Source: Atriophallophorus winterbourni
Lineage: Eukaryota; Platyhelminthes; Trematoda; Plagiorchiida; Microphallidae
DNA length: 64,000 nt
NCBI GenBank assembly: GCA_013407085.1
Contig: JACCGJ010015376.1
Span: 1-64,000 of the forward strand
Direction of reading: 5' to 3'
The position numbers and the translations under genes are program-made. The notes beneath the pieces are model-generated. The model had not been told where the DNA came from. It saw only the letters and a list, made by a program, of their open reading frames with translations, and made no database searches. The stretch's first letter is position 1; every line of letters starts with the position of its first letter. This document shows, one piece after another, positions 47,441-57,670 of the stretch.

Positions 47441-47522
47441 AAGATATTCGAACTAACAGCTGACGTTTTATACACTATTTCCACTTATTTTATAACCATA
47501 TTCACCCTTCATTTCATTTCAG

Positions 47523-47799
47523 GTTTATCGGAGCCACATGCGGCATGTTCTACGTGTTTGCACTTCCACCGATAGTAACTCTATTGAACAAATGGTATCT
47601 GGGACACAAAGCAACCCCGTCGATAGAAAACAATTTCGAAATGGATCAAGATATTCCACTTCTAACGGAATCCACCACGAGCTGGGTTGACGAAAAGCGA
47701 AAGACCATGTGGTATATACGATCGTTTTTCTATAGTTTTATCATTTTGTTTGGTGTGCTCAACTTAATCGCTCAATTTTTGTTACTTAAGATGGATTGA
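47523..47799 (+). CDS. SLC38A9: SLC38A9-like gene, exon 11 (last TMs, stop)
   Basis: The final coding exon, from CATTTCAG to TGA at 47797-47799. It encodes FIGATCGMFYVFALPPIVTL, a hydrophilic loop, then YSFIILFGVLNLIAQFLLL and a short tail KMD. Human SLC38A9 ends Y.GAACGLAFVFIYP......HVFIIILGVANLIVQFFM. The loop between the last two helices is about 25 residues longer than in human and contains DIPLL, a DxxLL-type acidic dileucine, which may be a lysosomal sorting signal (inference). No AATAAA was seen in the following 300 bp. Confidence 0.94.
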
Positions 47800-48109
47800 G
47801 CATCTGATGCGGACATATTTTACACGGCAGATTCCGCGAAATGCGTCCTTCCTGCGATTTTTATTTGTTTGCCAACTTTTTTCAGAGTGCAACTTTTTAC
47901 TTTGGAACGAAAATACATTTGCTCTCTACCACTGTTTATTCTTATTCTTAAACGTTTGTTACGTAGCAACGGAGTTTCTAAAATAACATTTGGTGATTGA
48001 TAAGATCAACGATTTTTATGTATAGTTATAAATACATCACGTTTACCGAGTAGTCAGCATCCTGTAGAGCAGACCTGGCTTATTTCGCTAACTAGTAATT
48101 TTTCAGACA
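47800..48109. other. Probable 3' UTR and intergenic sequence
   Basis: AT-rich, no open frame. No canonical AATAAA; AATACA near 47917 could serve. Ends at a LINE fragment. Confidence 0.4.
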
Positions 48110-48915
48110 ATGCTGATTTTATTTAATCCATGTTATGCTTCATCCATCAGTTTATTGCTGTTTGTTGACGATGCAGCGTTCATTGCTCACTCCACAGAGC
48201 TCTTTCAGCCGCTAATGGACTGTATTTCGTCCGCATGCAAAGACTTTGGTCTAACAATTAACATTAGTAAGACAAAAGTCATTGGTCAAGGGATTGTATT
48301 CCCTCCTAGCATTACTGTTAGAAACTATCAGCCTGAACCAGTACATCATTTCCCATATCTTCTTACAACCATTGCGGATAACCTCTCGCTAGACATTGAT
48401 AAGCGGATGGGCAGAGAAGCTGTAATTTTGTCCCGATTAAACTCGTGCGTTTCGTTTAGCACAAGTTTACTGTAAATACAAAGATGATGGTATACAGTGC
48501 GTGCGTACTAAATGATTTACTGTACGGCAATGAAACCTGGACCATCCACGCAAGACACGAACGGAAGCTGAATGCTTTCCATCTACGAAACATCCGTCGT
48601 ATCTTGAGCATATCGTGGATGAACTGAGTGACCAATGCTGAAGTGCTTTCAAAAGCTGGTCAACAGAGCATGTTCACCCTACCACGACAGCGACGCCTAT
48701 GGTGGCTCGGACATGTGTACAGAATGGAAATGGTAGTATTCCGAAAGAAATCAGGAAGTCTACGATTGAGCAAACCGCACTTGCGGTACAAAGGCGTTTG
48801 AAAAAGAGATATGAAAGCTCTTGGCATTGACTCCACGAGTTGTGGAGAACTTGCGCTTGACCGCTCACATTGGAGGCATTGTGCAAAACGTCGTCTGCAA
48901 TCTTGGTAGGATCTG
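48110..48915 (+). mobile_element. Family A LINE fragment (RT end and C-terminus)
   Basis: LLFVDDAAFIAHSTELFQPL (catalytic pair present), then CKDFGLTINISKTKV and VHHFPYL near 48350, and after a frame break MMVYSACVLNDLLYGNETW, RLWWLGHVYRM and MKALGID, ending near 48910. It is collinear with 5220-5990 of the large copy, with stops near 48473 and 48626. Confidence 0.88.
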
Positions 48916-48919
48916 ATAC

Positions 48920-49276
48920 AACTCTTGGCTTCTGAACGCAAATCACGTTACCGGCGTGCAACTGACTCCCTTTCGCCGCTATTGCTAATTCACGACAATT
49001 TAGACACAGCTTATGGACGAAGTTCGGTATTCTTCCTTGTCTATAATTTTTTCCACCTGCACTAGGGGATAATTTCATTTCGGTAAGAATGGGTAGGCTG
49101 CATCTGTTAGAGTTTAGAGACTGTCCACTTGTCGACACTTTGAATATTACTGATGCAATTTTGTCAAAGTAGTTTTCTACGAATTTTATATTATAAATCA
49201 CTACACCAGTATGAGAGGCCATTTTAGCACTCCGGGCGTTGTTGTTACGTGTGTACAATGCTTTGGATTTCTTCAA
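48920..49276 (-). other. Unidentified open frame
   Basis: On the minus strand an ATG at 49276 opens about 120 codons outside the antisense LINE (SAGGKNYRQGRIPNFVHKLC, LNCRELAIAA). The frame then runs on through antisense LINE sequence. The Cys pattern (C..C) is insufficient to call a finger. Could be a fragment of another transposon ORF. No function assigned. Confidence 0.25.
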
Positions 49277-49829
49277 ATATATTTCGAATAGAATAATTTG
49301 AAATTGTATTCTGTCGTTTCAATTAAGGCATGTGTGCTTATTTCGTAATAAGGTGTAGTTAGAGCAAGTTATTCTTGACGTTCAAGTTCCTTTACTAGGC
49401 CTTGTCATGTTTACATATCCAATTCAGCGTTCTGCTTCTTGGAGGTTTTGTTGTATGTTTATTCTTCTTAGTTATTTTCGAAGTTGATGAAAAACCAATA
49501 AGGAAACGAAGTTGGCTGTTAAACATTTGATATATATCCTGACCCGCTGTGAGTTAAGTTAATTCCCATCGATTGATATTAATATGAGCTCCAAGCAGGC
49601 CATAGTTTACATTCGTATAAGTTCGTTGACTTTATACTCAGGTTCGTTTTGATAGATATGATGAAATATCATGAAATGGGTTGATGAAGCATTTAATTAA
49701 TCGCAACAACCAGCGGAATTTTCCAAGTTCTGGTGATTAATCCGATCCTCTGCATGGTCAAGGTTGATGAAATAGCTATAATTGTTAGCTGTAACATATC
49801 GTTATTCGCAGTCGAATTAATAGTAGAAA

Positions 49830-50140
49830 GTTGCATCCGTAGCTCAAAAAAGAGTTTGCAATTGAACAAAGATATTGAAATGCTTCACATTCGGTCAATG
49901 AAGAACCAAAGGCCTTTTAGCTTTAACAAACGCAGTCTCATGAATGTGGATCTGCAAGTAGATTCTGCTAATAAGATAGCTTTACACATTCTTGAATATT
50001 TCGGCGAATTAAAATATATGTGTATTTAGTTATGCTTCAGCATAAAAAACTTAATTTAAACAACCACTGCCTTTGCAAAAGCATCCCATGTCTTCATACT
50101 TCTCGAACGATTGTTTACCAGCTTTGAAAGAGGAGGTAAA
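49830..50140. repeat. Dispersed repeat E, copy 1
   Basis: Shares in order GTTGCATCC, a TCGGTCAATGAAGAACCAAAG-like stretch, CTCATGAATGTGG and CAAAAGCATC with 51010-51270, same orientation, with many substitutions. A 98-codon open frame over it has no domain. Probably two copies of an old interspersed element. Confidence 0.5.
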
Positions 50141-51009
50141 TATTGATCCACATGCCCTTAGTCACTTTTATTCTCATAATAATGGTGAGAGTTTCACTCT
50201 ACCAAAGCTATAAAAGCAGGAATTTTCATCAAGGAAGTTAGGAAAACCGATTGACTCGACCTGTAGACAAAGAAAGATTGCTTTGAGATTTGTAACCCAT
50301 TGATAGCTCATTTTTACCACCTCGACCCGAGAAATGCCCCATCAGATTGCCAACCGAATACAACATCGACGTTTCGTAACACTTGCAAGATAGATGAAAG
50401 CGAAGTATCAATTGCGCCTTGAGCATATAATGGATGGGAAGAGTCACAAACGCAAATTTCCCCATCAAAAATAGCCAACAGAGCATATTTTTGCTACTGA
50501 GACGAAGTGACCTAAGTTAGATTTGCCATGGATAGGATTCAGAATGTATAACACAACAATTAATCGCGAAGGTCCTCGATCGACTGATCACTGCTCATCA
50601 TTCTGAACGCCGAATTGTAGCTCAGAATCCGACTACATAGCAATATAAAAACTGTTGACACATGAGATCCTCCTGCACTTATGATTTAGATTTAATGTCA
50701 GCATCAAGCACAAAGTGTTGATAACAACGTTTTCAAGTAGTTTATCCTCTCTGTTACTTTGAAAGACTTTTTATAGTTGTCAGTTACTTTCGAGAAACCT
50801 TCACCGATTTAGAGGGAATAATTCCGGCCTATTAGATTTACTGACAACGCGTAGTGTTTAAACCAAAGCGGTAGGCATGCAATTCAAGCCCCCTACCTCC
50901 CCAAGGTTAAACCCATGGTCAAATACTCTGTCTAGTCTACGTAAATGAAAAACCGGAACTTGTTCGCTGTACCATATATTTATTTGTGCACGACATAAAA
51001 AAATTGAGT
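50141..51009. other. Intergenic sequence between the E copies
   Basis: Contains an 82-codon minus-strand frame (50486-50238) with no recognised domain. Possibly LINE endonuclease debris. Nothing firm. Confidence 0.3.
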
Positions 51010-51270
51010 TGCATCCATAGAAAAGAAGAAGATAGAAATATCTCGATCCACATTACATTTGGTCATTGAAGAACGAGCTGCTTTTTAAGTTTCAACTGCA
51101 TGCTCACGAATGTGAGGAAGCAATTAGATTTCATATACAAGATAGGTCAATACGTATTTGAAAAGTGTAGTGAATAAAAGAGTGTCTGAGTATGTTCTAG
51201 CTTAAAAATCTCACTGCAAATAACCACTAACTCAGCAAAAGCATCATGTTTTCACGAGCAATCCAAGAGG
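51010..51270. repeat. Dispersed repeat E, copy 2
   Basis: Second copy, with GTTGCATCC, TTTGGTCATTGAAGAACGAG, GCTCACGAATGTGAGG and CAGCAAAAGCATCATG. The frame following it (51298-51480) reads SPWFKKDVKLMLRIYRR, like the linker after LINE endonucleases, so the repeat may be LINE-derived. Confidence 0.45.
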
Positions 51271-51594
51271 GCATTTAGAAATTTTTATCCACTGATCATG
51301 AATGCACGCCTGAGACCAGTCAGGCAATACCCTGTTCATGCATGTTCTCCGTGGTTCAAGAAAGATGTGAAACTTATGCTGCGAATCTATCGCCGTTCAA
51401 CAAAACTAGGTAATATCATCCAAGACAAGCCTTATGAAGAATGGATAGCATACCTGAAAATGTCCGAATTTTTCTACTGACAAATCAGAGAAGACCCTAC
51501 TCTACTTTAAAAAATATTTCATATGCCAAACCATTCTTCATACGAAAGGATATGCGGAACAATCGAACACATGTGATAGCAAAGTTATGCTATA

Positions 51595-51845
51595 TGCCAT
51601 ATGTTAGATAGGGTTCGTACAACGAACCACGATGTTCGGACACAGAATCACAAAGTGATTCTTGGTCAAAGCACTCACATTCACATCCCCCACATGTGAG
51701 CAACATTTTACTTTGGTCATCCATAAGCGCCTTGAGTGCTTGACCACGAATCACTATGTGATTCTGTGTTTGAACATCGTGGGTCATTGTACGAACCCTA
51801 TGCAACAGTGGCATTCAAGTATCACCTTGTGCATAACACCTAATT
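51595..51845. mobile_element. Inverted pair of R2 bodies (foldback)
   Basis: 51600-51690 (GGGTTCGTACAACGAACC, ACGATGTTCGGACACAG, AATCACAAAGTGATTC) and 51735-51815 (GCTTGACCACGAATCAC, TGTTTGAACATCGTGGG, TTGTACGAACCCTATGC) are reverse complements around a CACATCCCCCACATGTGAG centre. Both arms come from the R2 unit, without its ribozyme. It would form a large stem-loop. Confidence 0.72.
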
Positions 51846-53085
51846 TGCACATGGATTACATAAGCAGTGTGTCAGCGAACGTTGTTCGCACCTGCACACT
51901 AAATAAACAATTGAGAGATTAATACAGCATTTAGGGAGGTGATCAATTGTCTTGATCTCCCCTGTCTAGCTTACAGAACTCAGGATTGATCAAGAAAATG
52001 CCATTTTAACCTGAACACTGTTTGTACCGACAACCTTGGTCTGAGGCAGATTCTGCGTTCAGAAGCGCAACGTTACCAAAATACTTGCTATAACCGATTC
52101 ATTGCAAACTTCATTTTCATGATTATGGACTCCCGATCGGTCTCGAATATTTTCAAATACTTTGTAATCGGTCAAGTTCAAATAACACTGGTTAACATGG
52201 TTGAACGGGTGGCAATTATGCACAAAGATAACTAGATTATAAAATTAAATTAAATAGAGACTGCAGAATATTGATTTAATTAACATTTGTCCGTCTGAGC
52301 GCTCAGCGCAATATTGCGGAGATTTCAGCTTTGGCTATCTTGTTAAGCACGTGTGTGCTAGCCTCAGTTATTTCAGCTGCAAACTGGCGTATCAAGGCTT
52401 AATGGTAAGCCATAGTACATCTACATTGTCAAAATCCAGATTGTGGCCAGTATCCAAAACATGTTAATATCCGAAATGCCTTCTGATACTGTGGAGCTTT
52501 CTAAATGCACTTCGTTTGCTCATTAATACTCGTTTGAGGCTCCGTTGTTTTCATGAATATGACTACTCGATAGGTCCAAATATCTTTCACCATATTTCCT
52601 CCTATAATTAGAATATGCATCGAATCTATTTGAATTAAACACAGCATAGCGAATTTTAAAGTTCGAATTTTCGATAATTAGTTTATTACGAAGTATTTCA
52701 GTATTTCAGTGTTACCTAAGCTCTGATGCCGAGTTTGTGTTATTATAAATTGTGATGTAAAGGTGCGAGTGAGCAGTGGATCTTCTGAAATTCTAATTTC
52801 AATAAACCGATGAATGGTGGTCAATGATCAAAGTTCAAACAATATATTCACTTATCTCGTTGCATTGTAGAAAACAATTAGCAAATTCGTAAGCAAATGC
52901 CAAATCACGGAGTTTCTGAATGCTGATACTATCCAATACGTTTTGTGTGAATATAATTTGAACATTTGTGAGCACAAAGCGGATACGCCGCGATGTATAA
53001 AATTGTTTTGTTTTTGTAAATTCCACACAATGGTAGTTTAAGCGACCCTGTTCATTGCACCATAAGTGGTCGTATCTGTTAAACA
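51846..53085. other. Intergenic sequence upstream of the Ig-CAM gene
   Basis: No supported feature. Any promoter or 5' UTR of the Ig-CAM gene would lie here, but no TATA box or initiator can be singled out in such AT-rich DNA. Confidence 0.35.
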
Positions 53086-53170
53086 ATGTGCAACTTGCAT
53101 TTTGGCGGATGGCCTTATCGATTTATCGTGATGTTACTGATACGAATCGCGTTTGTCGGAGGAAGCGAAA
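53086..53170 (+). CDS. L1CAM/neuroglian-like gene, first coding exon (signal peptide)
   Basis: ATG 53086 opens MCNLHFGGWPYRFIVMLLIR followed by IAFVGGSE, a short basic n-region and a hydrophobic core typical of a signal peptide, with a small-residue cleavage region (VGG-S). A donor (GAAA|GTGAGC) follows at 53171. The exon leaves one base (A), which the 57559 exon accepts. Linking it to the Ig exons rests on strand, spacing, phase and the expected secretory start. Confidence 0.6.
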
Positions 53171-54149
53171 GTGAGCATATGTGTTATTTATACAAAAATT
53201 AATATCATACCATTCAGTTGTTAAATGTAAAAAATTGTCATCAGTGCAATTCAAGATTTAGATTTGTATTGATGTATTCAGTACGCGTTATAGAAATTGA
53301 AAACGTGTCGCAACACAAGAAGTTGGAGGTACAGTCCACGGTTCCATTGCTCATTGAGGGAAAACTCTGTTGAACTCAAATTCTCTGACACATAAGATTA
53401 TAACTTAGATGCATTTTATTGTGGAAAAATGTCTGTTACTTCCCAGCAAGTGGGCCATGTTGTGGTATAATGTAAACTGTTGTGCTCCATATAAAAGATA
53501 TCGGTCCTCAGGGAAAAATAGGAAAGACATTTTTAAGTTGAACACGAAAAACGTGAAATCGAACAAAGTTATCTTTACATCACGTTGTTTTGGAACTATG
53601 AAGTGTTCATCGCGATAAAATTCGTCTCGCATTTCATCGAAGTTTTGGCGTCACTGTGAATATTGTTGGACCTAATGCCGCTACAAATATTATGCCTGGA
53701 AATATATTAAAATTACTCGCTCACGAAAAATCAGGTTAAATTGTTGCTTCAGAATCGCGAATTACTAGAACGTAAGGAATTTGCGAAACGACTGGAAATT
53801 TTAAGCACTACATAGAAAATGATATGGAACTAAAAGCGGAATGATTTTTCTATTATGTTCTTCTTTAATCACTCGGCCAGAGCCTTCATATTTATTCCCA
53901 CAGTTTGCTAAAAAAATAGTGCTCAATGAATCCACTAATCTTTTCTTCTTGGCCAATGAAATCTGCTGACGTGAACGAGTTTGCTGTTTGAGTGATCATT
54001 GTAGTAATAATAATCTTTATTTCTATCAATATATTTCAAAAAATAAGTTTTTTCTGACTTGTATGAACAATTAAACATGTGCGTTAGAGTGTACGTCATA
54101 ATTGTTCTTCGAGCTGGTATAGTTGATTGGGGATTGATCAGCAATCAGC
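53171..54149. other. Intron 1 of the Ig-CAM gene, 5' part
   Basis: Overlapping antisense frames near 53405-53632 have no domain. No supported feature. Confidence 0.35.
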
Positions 54150-54851
54150 TTCATCATTCGCTACGAGGACTCAACAATCCAACCGTATATGAAAAGCACA
54201 GACAGCCAGATTAACACTTCCCTATATATAACATATCTTGGAGATTACCGCAAGAATCCCCCGATCGGAATTAGTGTAGCAGACAAACCGGTATCAACAT
54301 CGAGAATCCAGCTAGTCAAAGTTAAGGACAAGCTTGCTGAGGAACCAAAAGAAGTCGTGTACCGAATCACGTGTTCCAATTGTGAGAAATATTACTTCGG
54401 ATAGACTGGAAGAAGGTTAGAAACAAAGATACATGAACACAAACTATATATATGACGACATGATCATAAATCAATGATGTTGGTACACGTGGATCGAAAA
54501 GGACACGAATTCAATTGGGATAGAATAGAAATCATCGCCAAAAGTAAAACACGTCACGTTCGAGAGTTCCTAGAAGCGTGGTATTCAATATCACAAACAA
54601 TCAATGAGCACATTCCATTCGATGCCGATACGTGCTGTGCGGGCGCATACTTCTGTGCTACTGAGTTTTTGGATCTACTACACTCCATCTCATCCTATCA
54701 GGATAAATTACATCCTTTTGGTTTTCTCTTAACACATTGTGAACATACCATTTCTGGAGGCAAAACAAGCAATTTTAGAAAAATTGATTTTCTAAATTTT
54801 GCACCAAGCCATACCTATGCGGGCAGATTTGAGTGCAGCACTGAATATTGA
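54150..54851 (+). mobile_element. Penelope-like element fragment (GIY-YIG endonuclease)
   Basis: One frame runs from 54189 to 54851 interrupted by a TAG at 54402 and a TGA near 54453. It reads KEVVYRITCSNCEKYYFG (GIY-YIG pair as VVY..YFG), then TGRRLETKIHEHK (conserved Arg and His), HDHKS, NWDRIEIIAK and REFLEAWYSI (catalytic Glu) and TINEHIP. This CCHH-type GIY-YIG C-terminus with 'FLEAW' and 'IN.HIP' is characteristic of PLEs. The RT part is missing. About 230 bp beyond it lies a piece of R2 (55085-55120). Confidence 0.88.
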
Positions 54852-55084
54852 ATTGGCTTTGACACCATTCGCAAGAGCTCGTTTTTCCACTTCGCTTGAC
54901 TGGGACCGGAAAATTGGATCAAATCTCAAGGTGCTACAACAAATTTCGTTATCCGCCTTTCCTGTTGCGTGATTATTCGCTCACCCACTTCCAGCAACTT
55001 GTAATCCGCTTCGTATTAGACTTCGTTTCATACGAGCCGATGCGCGCATACCAATTTACCTCTCAGGTCCAACGATAAACCTTT

Positions 55085-55120
55085 TAAGGGATGGGGATGT
55101 GAGCACCACAATACATTGAT
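55085..55120 (+). repeat. R2 body piece
   Basis: AAGGGATGGGGATGTGAGCA, CCACAATACATTG: identical in order to the reverse complement of 15384-15416. A short piece of R2 lying 3' of the PLE endonuclease in the same sense. Confidence 0.55.
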
Positions 55121-55141
55121 AAATCTTTTCACCCCGGCGTC

Positions 55142-55985
55142 ATGACCTTACGAACGAAGCCCAGCGATGGCGGGCACGTGTGCCAAAATTGGCAGAAGGC
55201 GGTAAGTCACAATGCCCGATACGCTAGTTGCTATATTTGTGACGATAAAGTTCATATGAAGTATGACTTTACCCTGTCTGCTGATGCTATTGCAATTATC
55301 AATAAAGACGAAATTGCCAGAGTATGCTATATCTGCCATTTATGCAGACTTGAAGCTATAAATGGTACAAAGACGACTGCGAGCTCACGGACTGAGATTA
55401 ATATTGGAATGTGGAATTTAGAGAAAAGCATAAAGAGAATTGAAGGTTTGTTAAATGACTTATGAATAGGCAAACCGAAGCCAAGACTTGATAGTAACGA
55501 TCGTGTTTCATCTCCGGTTCTAGGGAGGCAGCAAGGCATAAAATGTGCTGATCAACATAGAGACATTCAACCTATAAATTCCGAACAACTGAGCAGTTAT
55601 CATGAACCGCGTGCCTTGAAACGGTCTGAAACAAATTCAAAACAATCCGCGAATAAAAATCGAGCCGTTAGACAACCAACTGATCCCAAAACAGATAATG
55701 CTTTGAAGAAACGAAATAACATTTCCACCAACCGTAAGGCACACTCTTTGAGTGTCATTTGTACTGACGTTCCTGAGCCTGAATGCGCTCCCTTCGAAAC
55801 ACAATGAAGAAAAACGGTAAGAACTGTGTGGAATTATGAAACCCGGAAGTGTAGTGCCGTTAGCATTGACTCGTTTAACTAGACAGCGTGATTCGCCTCA
55901 TCAGGATAAATCAAGACTGTTGGGGTTTACTTCGAAAATGAGCGTGACATGGAAAACGTTCTAGATTCAAGATTCAAGAATTTAT
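55142..55985 (+). pseudogene. LINE ORF1-like frame with Cys/His finger
   Basis: Open 55142-55465 and again 55616-55807 in a second frame. The start has HVCQNWQKAV, SCYICDDKVHMKY and VCYICHLCR, a C..C-H-C..C spacing like the PHD-type finger at the start of CR1-like ORF1 proteins, followed by a Lys/Asn-rich segment and FENERDMENVL near 55945. Stops at 55463 and 55805. An RT on the same strand follows at 56590, after an antisense insertion. Confidence 0.5.
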
Positions 55986-56004
55986 GGTGTAAAAAAGCTT
56001 GTAG
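55968..56004. repeat. GATTCAA tail motif
   Basis: GATTCAAGATTCAAGAATTT then ATGGTGTAAAAAAGC, near-identical to 37220-37250 and to the reverse complement of 62775-62822. Here it can be read either as the 3' tail of the antisense LINE at 56040-56500 or as the end of the ORF1-like frame. Confidence 0.6.
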
Positions 56005-56005
56005 C

Positions 56006-56033
56006 TATATATATATATATATATATATATATA
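56006..56033. repeat. (AT)n microsatellite
   Basis: About 14 uninterrupted AT dinucleotides. Confidence 0.95.
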
Positions 56034-56039
56034 ACGTTT

Positions 56040-56510
56040 GAGATCACTGGAAGTAGTTTAACAGGGCGGTAATTTGCTGGGTCAGAACGAGTTCCACCTT
56101 TTTAGACGTGTGGTATGATTCCTCGCTTCTAGTCAGTCAGTACAACACTTTCCTCAAAGAGTGATTAAATAAATCACAAAATGGTTCGCACAATTGTCTG
56201 CCGCATAACTTTAGGATTGCAGATGTGATTCTGTCAGCTCCCGGGGACTTGTTGGTATTCGAGCTGCACTATTTCATAATTGATCCATATATCGAATATT
56301 GTCTCCGGTGCAATGAATGGTGACAATTCCGATGGTTGTAATGCATCCTTGAGGGTGAAAACTCGTAAAAACAAAAAACTGGCGAGAGCGTTGGCGGTTT
56401 CCAGCACAGAATCAAGCAATCCGTTATCTGTCATGATCGGGTAAACTCCCTGTTTCGGAAATGGATTAAAATGCAAAATATGGCTTGAAGAAAACATCGC
56501 CGGTTAACCA
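56040..56510 (-). mobile_element. CR1-like LINE RT fragment, antisense insertion
   Basis: Minus strand: LLDSVLETANALASFLFLRV, then YQQVPGS and, in another frame, ANYRPVKLLPVISNV at 56080-56042. These are the finger blocks of a CR1-like RT ('ETANALA.FF..VF', 'L...PGSDG', 'NYRPVSL..V..K'). The palm domain is absent. It interrupts the plus-strand LINE remnants at 55142 and 56590. Confidence 0.75.
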
Positions 56511-56589
56511 ACGAAACCACATGGAAGACCTTTTGAACACTTAGGACCCATGTTATCAAACTTATTACTGAATAAAAAGTACACTAACA

Positions 56590-57150
56590 AGCTGATATAA
56601 TGTCTAGAATGAAACGGAATCCAAAGCTTCTTTACCAGATTGTGAACAAGCAGTGTTCAGTAAAATCGGGAGTTGCGGCCTTACGGACGCCCTCTGGAAT
56701 GACCACAAATGCTGCTGACACCATGGATCTTCTAGTAAATTATTATTCAACAACATTTTATCAAAGAAAAGCGTGGATATACAACTGGATCCAGAAATAA
56801 CGCATCCTGTACCATTGGACACAATAACCATTACAAAGAAGAGGTGTTGAAAACTCTAATATCGTTGAATCCCAGAAAATCCCATGGTTATGATAATATT
56901 ACCCCCAACATACTCAAGCATTGTGCACAATTTCGATGCGGACCTCTAAGTCAGTTATTTTGCGAATCGCTGCTCCAAAGTGTCATACCGACGGAATGGA
57001 AATCCGGTATAATCTTCCCGATTCTCAAAGGCCTGTTACCTTGTTGTCCGCCATATCCAACATGCTCGAAAGGATCGTGGCGAACAAACTGAGCAAATAC
57101 CTTGGAGAAAATAAGTTATTTTCGGAAGAGCAATGCAGTTTTAAATAAAT
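56590..57150 (+). mobile_element. CR1-like LINE RT fragment
   Basis: Plus strand, several frames: RNPKLLYQIVNKQCSVKSGV, LVNYYSTTF, then LISLNPRKSHGYDNITPNIL, QSVIPTEWKSGIIFPILKG and PVTLLSAISNMLERIVANKL. Same domain as the antisense fragment beside it but a different sequence. Ends near QCSFK at 57147. Confidence 0.8.
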
Positions 57151-57214
57151 AGATCTTTTAACATGAATTGGAGAATTTAAAATCGAATATGAATTTCTTG
57201 AACAATCGCTGGTC

Positions 57215-57275
57215 AACTGAGGATTGTGAGCGCCTCAATATATTGGTCATTTATAAGCGTTGCAGCAGTTCACCC
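57215..57275 (+). repeat. R2 body piece
   Basis: GAGGATTGTGAGCGCCTCAA, TATATTGG and TTATAAGCG resemble the body start of R2 (GTGAGCACCACAATATATTGG..TATAAGCGCC). Short and diverged. Confidence 0.4.
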
Positions 57276-57558
57276 CAAATGAAGTCTACGATTATGCATC
57301 AGGACACCTAGGTTCCTTGTAAGAACCATGTTTTAGACTGGTTACAAAATCAAAACATTTGCAAATTAGGGTTATTTTTGTAAATTATCTATGAATGTTT
57401 GAGAAAAATGATTACAATTTTGGCCATTCAGTCAAACCCATAAACAGAATCAGTTCTTTATGTTATTTGATTGTCCTCTCCCACATGTTGTTGCTAATGG
57501 TCTACACAAAATCTAGAGCGATTAGTCCAGTGATTGCTTCTACATCTTTTTAATTTAG

Positions 57559-57670
57559 ATATTCTGCCTCCGAAAATCCGTCTAACTGAGGAACTAATTT
57601 TATACGCTAGTCCGGATAATCAATTGATTTTCAATTGTGACGTGATTGAGAGCGGATCGCTTGACGTCAA
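57559..57670 (+). CDS. L1CAM/neuroglian-like gene, exon 2 (first half of Ig1)
   Basis: A 112-bp exon between TTTTTAATTTAG and GTCAA|GTGAGT. It encodes ILPPKIRLTEELILYASPDN, then QLIFNCDVIESGSLDV. This is the A-B strand part of an Ig domain, with the first cysteine of the disulfide in FNCDV and the N-terminal 'PP.I' start seen in L1-type Ig1. It takes one base from 53170 and leaves AA, which the next exon completes to Asn. Confidence 0.75.

Larger units (their letters stand above)
18904..47799 (+). other. SLC38A9: Gene span: SLC38A9-like lysosomal amino-acid transceptor
   Basis: Eleven exons (18904-19232, 21676-21913, 24816-24891, 28901-29080, 36314-36484, 38625-38723, 40037-40143, 42086-42190, 44514-44659, 45755-45844, 47523-47799) total 1818 bp, 605 codons plus stop, against 561 residues in human. 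Every junction from exon 2 on keeps frame. Known: SLC38A9 is an 11-helix transporter on the lysosome that senses luminal arginine, releases essential amino acids, and signals through Ragulator-Rag to mTORC1. Inference: the worm protein has the same role. TM1 motif IWNTM.GTS and the HN and VRD motifs are conserved. Weak points are exon 1 membership, the exon 2 acceptor and exon 3. Introns are packed with transposons. Confidence 0.88.
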
